38,262 nt of DNA, from the NCBI GenBank assembly GCA_947624575.1, contig CANQKY010000011.1, positions 1 through 38,262 on the forward strand. Reading direction: 5' to 3'. Shown here one piece after another: positions 15,526 to 23,262 of the stretch. Each line of letters begins with the position of its first letter. Position 1 is the stretch's first letter. This DNA is from an uncultured Clostridia bacterium (GTDB lineage: Bacteria > Bacillota > Clostridia > Oscillospirales > Ruminococcaceae). Below the pieces are notes generated by a model. The model was not told the DNA's origin. It saw only the letters and a program-made list of their open reading frames with translations, and ran no database searches. The position numbers and the translations under genes were made by a program.

Positions 15526-15909
15526 TCATTCGAGGTTCAATTGTTTTTTCAACCCGGTCTGCAGTACACTTGAGAAGTTGATGTGCGCCGATTCTGCGGC
15601 GTCATTGAGCCACGCGGGAATGGTAAGCGTCTTTTTGACGGATTTGGTGTCGTGCTTTCGTTTGTACTCCACCTCGTCGTAGGGAACGAGCATTAAAAAA
15701 TCGTTACCCGCTGTCCGCACGGATTCCGGCCGGCTGGGGACCGGTACGGTTTCCACATCTTCGAGATACAGCCCGATGGCATCCTGAATCATTTCCACGG
15801 CTTCCTCCACGGTTTCCCCTTGTGAGAGACACCCATCCAAATCCGGGACCCGGACGGAATATCCGGATTCCTCCGGGTGAAAGAGAACGGGATAATAAAG
15901 TTTTTTCAA
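15526..15909 (-). CDS. hicB: HicB antitoxin
   Basis: The 127-residue antitoxin has an N-terminal partial RNase-H-like HicB domain (YYPVLFHPEESGYSVRVPD, then DLDGCLSQGET) and a C-terminal ribbon-helix-helix DNA-binding segment (KKTLTIPAWLNDAAE, about 92-125). It should neutralise HicA and repress the operon. TTG at 15909 is chosen because AAAGGAG lies nine bases upstream; ATG 15948 would place that ribosome site inside the gene. Toxin before antitoxin is the usual hicAB order. Confidence 0.88.
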   Translation of the reverse strand: MKKLYYPVLFHPEESGYSVRVPDLDGCLSQGETVEEAVEMIQDAIGLYLEDVETVPVPSRPESVRTAGNDFLMLVPYDEVEYKRKHDTKSVKKTLTIPAWLNDAAESAHINFSSVLQTGLKKQLNLE

Positions 15910-15970
15910 TGCAAACAACTCCTTTGTTGTTTTTGTGTGATATGCCACACCACGCGAGAAAAAGCGCGGC

Positions 15971-16159
15971 TTATTTCAGACCTGCCTGCTTGAGAATGCT
16001 CTGCTCTGTACCTTTTTTCAGGTCCTTTGCGTGGAAAGGAACGATTGCGATTTTGCCGGTTTCCGGGTTTCGGTATTTGCGGTGCGATCCGTTCGCACTT
16101 ACAAATTGGAAACCATTTCTTTCGAGGACCTTTACGATTTCTTGCGGGGTCATCGGCAT
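15971..16159 (-). CDS. hicA: HicA toxin (mRNA interferase)
   Basis: The 62-residue protein has a double-stranded-RNA-binding-like fold with catalytic His26 in GSHRKY. HicA cuts mRNA and stops translation until bound by HicB. Length and motif match the family. GGAAGG is ten bases before the ATG at 16159; a second ATG two codons later is possible. It is the first gene of the leftward cassette and is driven by the promoter at 16186-16214. Confidence 0.92.
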   Translation of the reverse strand: MPMTPQEIVKVLERNGFQFVSANGSHRKYRNPETGKIAIVPFHAKDLKKGTEQSILKQAGLK

Positions 16160-16185
16160 TCGATCACAACCTTCCGTATGGTACC

Positions 16186-16214
16186 ATTATAATACGTATA
16201 ATACGTATTGTCAA
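16186..16214 (-). promoter_or_regulatory. hicAB promoter with palindromic operator
   Basis: On the minus strand TTGACA (16209-16214) and TATAAT (16186-16191) are 17 bases apart, a perfect consensus. The spacer is two ATACGTAT palindromes separated by one base (16192-16208), a likely binding site for the HicB ribbon-helix-helix domain. Confidence 0.88.
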
Positions 16215-16241
16215 GGGCTTTTGCAAAAAAATTGAAAAAAA

Positions 16242-16281
16242 GAAAAGTTGTCCCGAATGTCCCGAATGTATGTGTTATAAT
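16242..16281 (+). promoter_or_regulatory. late promoter with direct repeats
   Basis: Two TCCCGAATG repeats (16251-16259, 16260-16268) lie just before an extended -10 (TGTTATAAT, 16273-16281). There is no good -35 at normal spacing, which suits activation by a bound regulator such as the DUF1492 protein. It lies 39 bases before the small terminase start. Confidence 0.7.
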
Positions 16282-16319
16282 GGCAGCGTGGAGAGCCCGG
16301 CAAAAAGGAGGGGGCAATC

Positions 16320-16805
16320 GTGGCGAAGTTGACCGATTTACAACGGAAAAGAATCATTGCCGCCCATGTCGCAAACGGCGTGTCACAGCGGAAGTTGGCC
16401 GCAAAATACGGCGTATCCGCCACGACAATCCGGCGGGTGCTCAAAGGCGACGCGCAGTTGGCGCAGAAGGTCGCGCAAAAAAAGGAAGAAAACACAGCCA
16501 GCATTTTGAGCTTTATGGATACACAGAAAAACGACGTCTGCGACCTCCTAAAAAATCTGCTTGCTGCAATCAACGACCCAAAGAAAATTGAGGCGACCTC
16601 TCTCAGTCAACTTGCAACGACGTTTGGCATCATTGTCGATAAATTTACCGCACACGAGGCGCCGCAAACAACAAACGAGGCTGAAAACAATCTCTTTGAT
16701 GCAATAGCCTCCTGTGGAGGGGAGGGCTTTGATGATTTACCAGAAATTCAGCAAACGCCAGGTGATGGCGGCACTGTGGTGGAAGATGCAGAAGTATCGG
16801 AATAA
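16320..16805 (+). CDS. terS: terminase small subunit
   Basis: The 161-residue protein has an N-terminal HTH (about 13-45, SQRKLAAKYGVSATTIRRVLKG) that recognises the packaging site on phage DNA, a helical middle for oligomerisation and an acidic end. The start is GTG at 16320 after AAAAAGGAGGGGG. It overlaps the large terminase by 74 bases and is the first late gene. Confidence 0.85.
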   Translation: MAKLTDLQRKRIIAAHVANGVSQRKLAAKYGVSATTIRRVLKGDAQLAQKVAQKKEENTASILSFMDTQKNDVCDLLKNLLAAINDPKKIEATSLSQLATTFGIIVDKFTAHEAPQTTNEAENNLFDAIASCGGEGFDDLPEIQQTPGDGGTVVEDAEVSE

Positions 16806-17955
16806 GGATGGTCTTATCTGCGACGGCTCCATTCGGTCCGGAAAAACGGTTTCGATGACGATAGGCTTTATTTTTTGGAGCATGACGTGCTTTCGTAATC
16901 AAAGTTTTGCAATATGCGGCCGCACCATCGAGTCACTTCGGCGTAACGTTATCGTTCATGTTCCGGCTTGGCTTGAAGGGCTTTTCATGGTAGTTGAGCG
17001 CCGAAGTGAAAACAAAATGGTCGTTTCTGTTGGCGGAAGAGCCAACACATATTATCTGTTCGGCGGTCGTGATGAAAGCAGTTACGCACTAATCCAAGGC
17101 CTAACGTTGGCGGGTGTCCTGTTCGACGAGGTTGCGCTCATGCCCCGTTCGTTCGTGGAGCAAGCTATGGCCAGGTGTTCGGTGTCAGGCAGTAAGTTCT
17201 GGTTTAACTGTAACCCGGAAAGTCCGGGACACTGGTTTTACAAGGATTGGATAACCCGACGAAACAGCCGTAATATGCTGTATCTCCATTTCACGATGGA
17301 CGACAACCTCAGTCTCGACGAAAACATCAAAAAGAGATACGAGGGTATGTATTCCGGAGTGTTCTACGACCGATATATACGCGGTCTTTGGACGACCGCT
17401 GAAGGTCTTATTTACACGATGTTCAACAAGTCCTATCACATCGTGCCGTCCGTGCCGCGCGAGTATGAAGATTATTATATCTCTTGCGACTATGGTACGC
17501 TGAACCCAACGTCAGCGGGGCTTTGGGGATTGTGTGGCGGGAAATGGTACCGAATCCGCGAGTATTATTACGACGGACGCAAGGAACAGCAGCAAAGAAC
17601 GGACGAGGAGCATTACGAAGCAGTCGAGACTTTGGCCGGCGATTTACCGATTCGGAAATTGATAGTCGACCCCTCTGCAGCATCCTTTATCGAAGTTATC
17701 CGCAGGCACACCCGGTTTGTAGTCGAGCAAGCATCTAACCGTGTCCTTGACGGGATTCGTGATGTCGCTACGCACCTAAATGCGGGCGACATTTTCATTT
17801 GCGATTGCTGCAAGGATTGCATCAGGGAGTTCGGTTTGTACCGATGGGACGAAAAAGCGGCGGAAGACAGACCGCTTAAGGCAGACGACCACGCAATGGA
17901 CGACGTGCGCTATTTCGTGCGCGCCGCGTTCGCGCCGGCGCGATTCAGTTTTTAA
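16732..17955 (+). CDS. terL: terminase large subunit
   Basis: The 407-residue packaging motor has a Walker A region GSIRSGKT (32-39), Walker B LFDE (Asp132-Glu133) and nuclease-site acidic residues Asp253 (CDYG), Asp313 (IVDPS) and Asp385-Asp391 (ADDHAMDD). This is the PBSX-like Terminase 3/6 type. ATG 16732 is preferred over GTG 16714 because GGAGGGGAGGG lies between them. It cuts and pumps DNA into the procapsid through the portal. Confidence 0.95.
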   Translation: MIYQKFSKRQVMAALWWKMQKYRNKDGLICDGSIRSGKTVSMTIGFIFWSMTCFRNQSFAICGRTIESLRRNVIVHVPAWLEGLFMVVERRSENKMVVSVGGRANTYYLFGGRDESSYALIQGLTLAGVLFDEVALMPRSFVEQAMARCSVSGSKFWFNCNPESPGHWFYKDWITRRNSRNMLYLHFTMDDNLSLDENIKKRYEGMYSGVFYDRYIRGLWTTAEGLIYTMFNKSYHIVPSVPREYEDYYISCDYGTLNPTSAGLWGLCGGKWYRIREYYYDGRKEQQQRTDEEHYEAVETLAGDLPIRKLIVDPSAASFIEVIRRHTRFVVEQASNRVLDGIRDVATHLNAGDIFICDCCKDCIREFGLYRWDEKAAEDRPLKADDHAMDDVRYFVRAAFAPARFSF

Positions 17956-17970
17956 GGAGGTGACTTGCGC

Positions 17971-19470
17971 GTGCCCTTATTTCGAAAACCGATTGAACAG
18001 CAACGATTCAACGCACGGCTGCGAGCAGGAAAGCCTCTGACGGACTTGCAGTTTTTCGCTTCGGAGCTTAGGGAGTGGATCGCATCCCGCGAACGGAAGG
18101 AAATGCTCGACGGCGACCGGTATTATATGGGCGAGCAGGATATCCTGGCGCGCCGGCGCATGGCGATAGGCCCGGACGGGAAGCTCGTCGTTATCGATAA
18201 TCTTCCGAACAATAAAATCGTAGACAATCAGTACGCGAAGCACGTGGACCAGAAAGCGAACTATCTGCTCGGACAGCAGATTTCATTCGATTGTGAAAAC
18301 ACGGCCTATGCGCAGGAGGTGAAGAAGGTACTCGGTACGAAGTTTATGCGCACGCTCCGAAACGCAGGCATAGAAAGCTTTAACTCCGGTATATCCTGGC
18401 TTTACCCCTACTATAACCGAAACAACGAGCTTTGTTTTCAGATGTTTCCGGGGTATGAAATTCTCCCGTTTTGGTCGGACGCGGCGCATACGGAGCTGGA
18501 TGCGGCGCTGCGGCTTTACCCCGTCGAGGTCTATTACGGACCAAAGAAGCGGGTCGTCGATAAAGTCGACCTGTTCACGCCGGAAGGCATTACGACATAT
18601 CTTTTCGAGAACGGTATGCTTTTGCCGGATCCCGATTCCGCACCCAATGCACAAAGCTATGTAACCGTCAATACAGCGGACGGAAAACGCCGGTCGTTCA
18701 ACTGGGAACGTTTCCCACTGATACCGATTAAATACAATGCGAAAGAAATTCCGCTTATCCGTCGCGGGCGGGGTCTGCAGGACGCTATCAACCTGCTACA
18801 ATCCGATTTTGTGAACAGCATGGAAGAGGACGCGGGAAGCACGATCCTCGTTCTGAAAAACTATGACGGGCAGGACCTCGGCGAATTTCGGCGAAACCTT
18901 GCCACGTTCCGGGCGATCAAAACCCGCACGTTCGAGGGCAAGGACGGCGGCGTGGACAGCCTTGAAATTAAGGTCAATTCTGAAAATTACAAGACCGTGA
19001 TCGCTTTGCTCAAAAAGGCCCTGATTGAAAATCTCAGAAGCTACGACGCGAAAGACGAGCGTATGGGAAACAACCCCAACCAAATGAACATACAAAGCAT
19101 GTACGCGGATATCGACCTCGACGCGAACGCGATGGAGACCGAACTGCAGGCGGCTTTTGAAGAAATTCTCTGGTTTGTGAATGCCTATCTCGCGAACGCC
19201 GGCAAAGGCTCGTTTGAAAACGAGGATATCACCGTTATTTTCAACCGTGATATCCTAATTAACGAGACCGAGGCAATTGAGAACTGCGTCAAGTCCACCG
19301 GCGTCATATCCGACAATACCATCATTGCCATGCACCCATGGGTCGACGACCCCGCGGCAGAGCGTGAACGGCTGAAAAAACAGAAAGAAGAAACAGAGGG
19401 AGATACATACAGAAACGCCTTTGAACGGCAACGCGTCGGTCTTGCGGGCGGTGATCCGTATGCGGAATGA
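17971..19470 (+). CDS. portal protein (SPP1 gp6-like)
   Basis: The 499-residue protein forms the dodecameric ring for DNA entry. The N-terminal half (GDRYYMGEQDIL, then DNQYAKHVDQKANYLLGQQ) is typical of the SPP1 gp6 family, and a long helical stem and acidic C-terminus follow. A full AAGGAGGTGA lies at 17954-17963. GTG 17971 has better spacing than TTG 17965, but either is possible. Confidence 0.9.
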   Translation: MPLFRKPIEQQRFNARLRAGKPLTDLQFFASELREWIASRERKEMLDGDRYYMGEQDILARRRMAIGPDGKLVVIDNLPNNKIVDNQYAKHVDQKANYLLGQQISFDCENTAYAQEVKKVLGTKFMRTLRNAGIESFNSGISWLYPYYNRNNELCFQMFPGYEILPFWSDAAHTELDAALRLYPVEVYYGPKKRVVDKVDLFTPEGITTYLFENGMLLPDPDSAPNAQSYVTVNTADGKRRSFNWERFPLIPIKYNAKEIPLIRRGRGLQDAINLLQSDFVNSMEEDAGSTILVLKNYDGQDLGEFRRNLATFRAIKTRTFEGKDGGVDSLEIKVNSENYKTVIALLKKALIENLRSYDAKDERMGNNPNQMNIQSMYADIDLDANAMETELQAAFEEILWFVNAYLANAGKGSFENEDITVIFNRDILINETEAIENCVKSTGVISDNTIIAMHPWVDDPAAERERLKKQKEETEGDTYRNAFERQRVGLAGGDPYAE

Positions 19471-20644
19471 CGCTTACTGGGCCGAGCGCATGAGAATCCT
19501 CGAAAACGCGCTGCTCGATACCGGCTACGAGTACGTTCAAAATCTGGAAAAACAATTCGATCAGGCGATACACGACGTCGAATCGCAAATAGCGGCTTGG
19601 TATCAGCGATTTGCCCAAAACAACGGGATATCTCTTGCTGAGGCGCGGCGACTGTTGACCACGCGGGAACTGAAGGAGTTTCGCTGGACTGTAGATGATT
19701 ATATCAAGTACGGTCAGGAAAACGCGGTTTCGCAGGAGTGGATGAAGGAACTCGAAAACGCCTCTGCAAGGGTCCATGTATCGCGTCTTGACAGTCTCAA
19801 GCTGCATCTCCGGCAGCAGGCAGAAGCGCTGCACGGGACGCAGTCCGAAGTGACCGAAAAGGCGCTTGCGGAAATATACCAGCGCGGCTATTATCATACC
19901 GCCTTTGAAATTCAAAAGGGACTCGGCGTCGGCTGGTCGCTGCACGGACTGACCGATTCGGCGATTCGGAAGGTACTGTCCCGGCCGTGGACCACGGATG
20001 GACGTACGTTCAGCGACCGAATATGGCAAAACAAGCAGAGCCTTGTCGACAGCGTCAATACACAGCTCACGCAGATGATCATGCGCGGACAGGCGCCCGA
20101 CAAAGCAATAAAGGCGATAGCTGACAGGTTCGGCGTGTCGAAGCGGCAGGCCGGACGTTTGGTGATGACAGAGAGCGCGGCATTTTCCTCCGCGGCGCAA
20201 AAGGATTGCTATAACGACCTCGACGTCGAGGAATACGTCATTGTCGAGACGCTTGACAATGAGACCTGCCCGCTTTGCGGCGACCTCGACGGCACTGTCC
20301 ACAAAATGAGCGAGTACGCTGTCGGCGTGACTGCGCCGCCCTTTCACCCGTGGTGCCGCGGCTGTACCGCGCCGTATTTCGCGGATATGGAAGGCGTCGG
20401 AACGCGGATTGCGCGAGACGCCAAAACAGGCGAGAGTTTTGATGTCCCCCGCGATATGACGTACAAGGAGTGGAAGGCAAAGCAGGACGAACTTTACGGC
20501 GAGGGCACTGTTGACAAACAGCGCAAAATGGGATATAATGAGAGTGCAGACAGGAAGCAGTTTGAACGGTACAAGGAACGGCTCGGCAGTAATGCACCCA
20601 AGACCTTTACGGCCTTCCAAAAGCTCAAATACAGCGATGATTGA
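19460..20644 (+). CDS. minor head / head morphogenesis protein (SPP1 gp7, Mu F-like)
   Basis: The 394-residue protein has the F-like head domain with the cysteine/histidine cluster ETCPLCGDLDG...HPWCRGCTAPYF (about 265-315). ATG 19460 starts MRNDAYWAERM; GTG 19451 or TTG 19421 are less likely. It overlaps the portal. It ends in KLKYSDD at a TGA, and the same frame then continues open for 130 codons with a toxin-like domain (see 20645). In related phages that domain is often fused to this protein. Confidence 0.88.
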   Translation: MRNDAYWAERMRILENALLDTGYEYVQNLEKQFDQAIHDVESQIAAWYQRFAQNNGISLAEARRLLTTRELKEFRWTVDDYIKYGQENAVSQEWMKELENASARVHVSRLDSLKLHLRQQAEALHGTQSEVTEKALAEIYQRGYYHTAFEIQKGLGVGWSLHGLTDSAIRKVLSRPWTTDGRTFSDRIWQNKQSLVDSVNTQLTQMIMRGQAPDKAIKAIADRFGVSKRQAGRLVMTESAAFSSAAQKDCYNDLDVEEYVIVETLDNETCPLCGDLDGTVHKMSEYAVGVTAPPFHPWCRGCTAPYFADMEGVGTRIARDAKTGESFDVPRDMTYKEWKAKQDELYGEGTVDKQRKMGYNESADRKQFERYKERLGSNAPKTFTAFQKLKYSDD

Positions 20645-21037
20645 GGGCACTTTAAGGCTTATACGCGAGCAATTAAAAGCGGTGAACTTACACCGCTTGC
20701 TGATTTCAAACTGTATATGGAAACAAGCACAGGCATAAATAACGCGTTGTTGGGCAAAATCACAAGCAATGGTATAACGATAACCGGAAGAACGGATCAC
20801 TTTATTGCACGCACTATCGGCTCCGTTGAGCAACGCCGTAACGGTGTGAGCATTGCAGATGCGCTTGACACGATAACCCACCCTGAAAGAGTGGATCCCA
20901 TACGCATAAACGAAAACGGAAAAAGCCAGAGGTTTATCGGTGAAACGGCGGCGGTTACTATTAACCCAGACACCGGCACGCTGATACAATCAAACCCCAT
21001 ACATAAGGGCAAAAAGGCAAGGGAGGCACCACCGTGA
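20645..21037 (+). CDS. PBECR-type nuclease-like toxin domain, in frame after the TGA of the minor head gene
   Basis: Directly after the TGA at 20642-20644, the same frame is open for 130 codons (GHFKAYTRAIKSGELTPLADF, then SNGITITGRTDHFIARTIGSVEQRRNGV and FIGETAAVTINPDTGTLIQ). This resembles the phage Barnase-EndoU-ColicinE5/D-RelE-like (PBECR) nuclease domains found at the end of Mu F-like head proteins. No ATG, GTG or TTG with a ribosome site lies near its start (first ATG 20717, without one). It is made either by readthrough or not at all. The region is more AT-rich than the head genes. Family assignment is from memory. Confidence 0.6.
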   Translation, partial: GHFKAYTRAIKSGELTPLADFKLYMETSTGINNALLGKITSNGITITGRTDHFIARTIGSVEQRRNGVSIADALDTITHPERVDPIRINENGKSQRFIGETAAVTINPDTGTLIQSNPIHKGKKAREAPP

Positions 21038-21222
21038 ACATTACCGATGAACAAAGAAAAATATTAAAAAAACACGGCGTTGATGTACTTGACGCTGTGG
21101 ACGATACACTCCTCGCCATTGACGATAAAATTACCGAGGTCGGTTTTAACGCTGATTATTCCCTTAACGAAAAGGGCCGAGAGCTCCAAAAGCTATACGA
21201 TGAGCTTTATGCGGCAAATTAA
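21034..21222 (+). CDS. small protein after the toxin domain, candidate immunity protein
   Basis: The 62-residue acidic, helical protein starts at GTG 21034, overlapping the previous TGA (GTGA) and following GGGAGG. It begins MNITDEQRKIL and has no known motif. Close coupling to a toxin-like domain and the terminator after it suggest an immunity or antitoxin role; this is inference only. Confidence 0.65.
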   Translation: MNITDEQRKILKKHGVDVLDAVDDTLLAIDDKITEVGFNADYSLNEKGRELQKLYDELYAAN

Positions 21223-21383
21223 TCAGCGGATTTCGCACTTAAACAGCGGCAAGGCACACAATACGCTTTTTTACCGAAAAAAGCTATGCTGTCTTACGAA
21301 ACGGCGGATTGCTTACTTCGCTTTTAAGACAGGCTCAGAAGCTCCATGGGATTTCATGGGAGCCCGAAACACAATATGATGAT

Positions 21384-21418
21384 AAAGCGTCAACCGCGAA
21401 AGCGGAAGGCGCTTTTTT
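21384..21418 (+). terminator. rho-independent terminator inside the late region
   Basis: AAAGCG (21384-21389) pairs with CGCTTT (21410-21415) around an inner CCGC-GAAA-GCGG hairpin, followed by TTTTTT. It would end or reduce transcription between the toxin/immunity unit and the Ig-like gene. The stretch 21223-21451 holds no recognised gene; a frame ending KTGSEAPWDFMGARNTI lacks a start signal. Confidence 0.65.
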
Positions 21419-21451
21419 CATACCATAAAAAATTTTTAGGAGGTCAATCAA

Positions 21452-22366
21452 ATGCCTAACATCTCAAAAGTGACGGCGTTGATCAACGGTCAATCGCAAA
21501 CCCTGACCTATAACGGAGACACGGGTAAATACGAAGCCGTTATCACTGCGCCGTCCAAATCGAGCTGGACCATCAACGACGAACACTATTATGACGTGTC
21601 CGTCACCGCTACGGACAGCGCGAACAACAGCACGACCGTAAGTGCGAGCGACCCGACTCTCGGCGAGTCCCTGAAGCTGGTCGTTAAAGAGAAGGTAGCG
21701 CCGGTTATCTCAATCGCCTCTCCCGCGGGCGGCGCAACGCTCACGAACAACACGCCTCAAATCACCGTGGAGGTCACCGACGACGATTCCGGTGTCAATA
21801 CCGAAAGCTTCTCGCTCGTTATCGATTCCGACGCGGCGGTCAAATGGGTCGCGGGTTCCCCGGTCACGATTTCAAATGGTTATCGTTGGACCTATACGCC
21901 TACTACGCCGCTTTCGGACGGATCGCATACGATTAAGGTCAATGTGTCCGATAACGACGGCAATAAAGCGACGCAGAAAACCGCGACTGTCAAGGTCGAT
22001 ACCACGCCGCCCGTTCTGGACGTCACCGCTCCTGCGGACGACAGTTGGACGAACGAGCTCACCGGGACCGTTACCGGTACTACGAACGACGTCACCTCTT
22101 CGCCTGTAACGCTGACAATCACCGTTAACGGCGACGACCAGGGCGCGGTCACCGTTCAGGAAAACGGTTCGTTCAGCCACGAGATTACCTACACGCAGGG
22201 CGATAACGAAGTTGTTATCAAGGCAACCGACGCCGCGGGCAAGGAATCTACCGTCACGCGCAAGGTCCACTGCAACACCGTCGCGCCGAAGATTGTCTCG
22301 GTCACGCTCACGCCGAACCCGGTCGACGCGGGCAAGACCTACACTATCTCCGTCGAGGTCGAATGA
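21452..22366 (+). CDS. Ig-like multidomain protein, probable capsid decoration
   Basis: The 304-residue protein is built of bacterial Ig-like/cadherin-like beta domains (roughly 1-80, 85-185, 190-275, 280-304) with repeated VDTTPPVLDVTAP and DSGVNT-type motifs. It lacks a signal peptide, so it is likely virion-borne. Gene order between minor head and scaffold suggests capsid surface decoration, where Ig domains often bind carbohydrate or mucus. AGGAGGT lies before the ATG. The last segment shares the SVTLTPNPVDAGKTY pattern with the small gene at 22980. Confidence 0.82.
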   Translation: MPNISKVTALINGQSQTLTYNGDTGKYEAVITAPSKSSWTINDEHYYDVSVTATDSANNSTTVSASDPTLGESLKLVVKEKVAPVISIASPAGGATLTNNTPQITVEVTDDDSGVNTESFSLVIDSDAAVKWVAGSPVTISNGYRWTYTPTTPLSDGSHTIKVNVSDNDGNKATQKTATVKVDTTPPVLDVTAPADDSWTNELTGTVTGTTNDVTSSPVTLTITVNGDDQGAVTVQENGSFSHEITYTQGDNEVVIKATDAAGKESTVTRKVHCNTVAPKIVSVTLTPNPVDAGKTYTISVEVE

Positions 22367-22367
22367 T

Positions 22368-22709
22368 ATGGCTATCATCGCAATGTGTGGCCATTGCGAT
22401 AGTTTCGACGTGACGTATACGAAAATCGGCGAGAACCATTGGGAAACCGAGGTTCCCGCCGATTTGTCGGACGGCAAATACGTCGTTGAGATTTACGGCT
22501 TGGATGAGACAGGGTATATCGCATACTGGACAGGTATCTTGTACATGTTCGACAGCCGCGTCGTTATGTTGGAGCTTCTCCCGGACTGCAGCGGGCGGTT
22601 CTGGTCTTCAACCGACACGGTCGAGACACAGTTCTGGGATTCCGCCGACAATGTCGAGGTGCGCGTGTCTCTCGTTCAAAGTTGTAGGAAAGGAGGGTGC
22701 GTACCGTGA
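22368..22709 (+). CDS. small beta-rich protein of the Ig-like cluster
   Basis: The 113-residue protein begins MAIIAMCGHCDSFDVTYTK; its YVVEIYGLDETGYIAYWTG stretch resembles an Ig-like strand set. The ATG lies two bases after the previous stop, with no strong ribosome site, so reinitiation is likely. It is probably another surface or decoration component. The family is not firmly recognised. Confidence 0.7.
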   Translation: MAIIAMCGHCDSFDVTYTKIGENHWETEVPADLSDGKYVVEIYGLDETGYIAYWTGILYMFDSRVVMLELLPDCSGRFWSSTDTVETQFWDSADNVEVRVSLVQSCRKGGCVP

Positions 22710-22990
22710 CATGCGGCTCCACGCCGAACATTCGGTTTGCGCTCGGCGAGCGTAAATTCGTATGGTTTAAGGCGATTTCAAAAATCAATCAGCTAGTCAC
22801 GATAACGGAAGCACGCTGGGAATTGAAACAGGTCGATAAAATCATAGCTTCCGGTGACTGTGAAATCGATGGAAATGATACGGTGCGTATTCTTCTCGAA
22901 CCGCTTGAACGCGGAGTGTATACCTTATGCGTCAGTTATACCGTCCCGCCGGAAGTCAAGAAAGCGCAGGTGAGCGTACTTGTCAATTAA
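22706..22990 (+). CDS. small beta-sandwich-like protein of the Ig-like cluster
   Basis: The 94-residue protein starts at GTG 22706 (GTGA overlap), nine bases after AAAGGAGG. It begins MTCGSTPNIRF and has a strand pattern TITEARWELKQVDKII and GVYTLCVSYTV typical of a beta-sandwich. It lies in tight order with the genes on both sides. Function is unknown; structural or decorative. Confidence 0.7.
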   Translation: MTCGSTPNIRFALGERKFVWFKAISKINQLVTITEARWELKQVDKIIASGDCEIDGNDTVRILLEPLERGVYTLCVSYTVPPEVKKAQVSVLVN

Positions 22991-23153
22991 AATCGAATCC
23001 GTATCGATTACGCCGAACCCCGTAAATACGGGAAATCAGTTTATCATAAGCGCGAAAGTCACGCTCTCCACATGGGAGCGAATTAAGCAATTCACTTGGG
23101 GCTTCGTCAAGCGTTTTTCATGGAAAAACGCGCACGATGGCGATATAAGCTGA
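22980..23153 (+). CDS. 57-residue protein with TTG start, related to the Ig-like protein end
   Basis: TTG at 22980, eight bases after AGGTGA, opens a frame to TGA at 23153 and overlaps the previous stop. The N-terminal IKIESVSITPNPVNTGNQF matches the end of the 304-residue Ig-like protein (IVSVTLTPNPVDAGKTY). The rest is Trp- and Lys-rich (TWERIKQFTWGFVKRFSW). The similarity shows real coding. It may be a short structural protein or a shortened Ig unit. The 23154-23262 gap holds a small GC hairpin (23175-23190) and no gene. Confidence 0.65.
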   Translation: MSIKIESVSITPNPVNTGNQFIISAKVTLSTWERIKQFTWGFVKRFSWKNAHDGDIS

Positions 23154-23262
23154 ATAAGCAGCTAACGAAACGTACCGCCCCGCGCGGCGGACTATAAGCA
23201 GCGCACCGCGATACCGGGACTTGCCGGATTAAAAAGGACAGCGGAATATAGGAGGAAAGAAT

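Noticed and set aside
20642..20644. Genome-wide reassignment of TGA
   Set aside because: Many genes here end in TGA overlapping the next start (for example 3513, 13628, 22707), so TGA is a working stop.
19322..20989. Long minus-strand open frame (555 codons)
   Set aside because: It lies antisense to the portal end, minor head gene and toxin domain, which have clear family motifs; its own translation shows no motif and no ribosome site.
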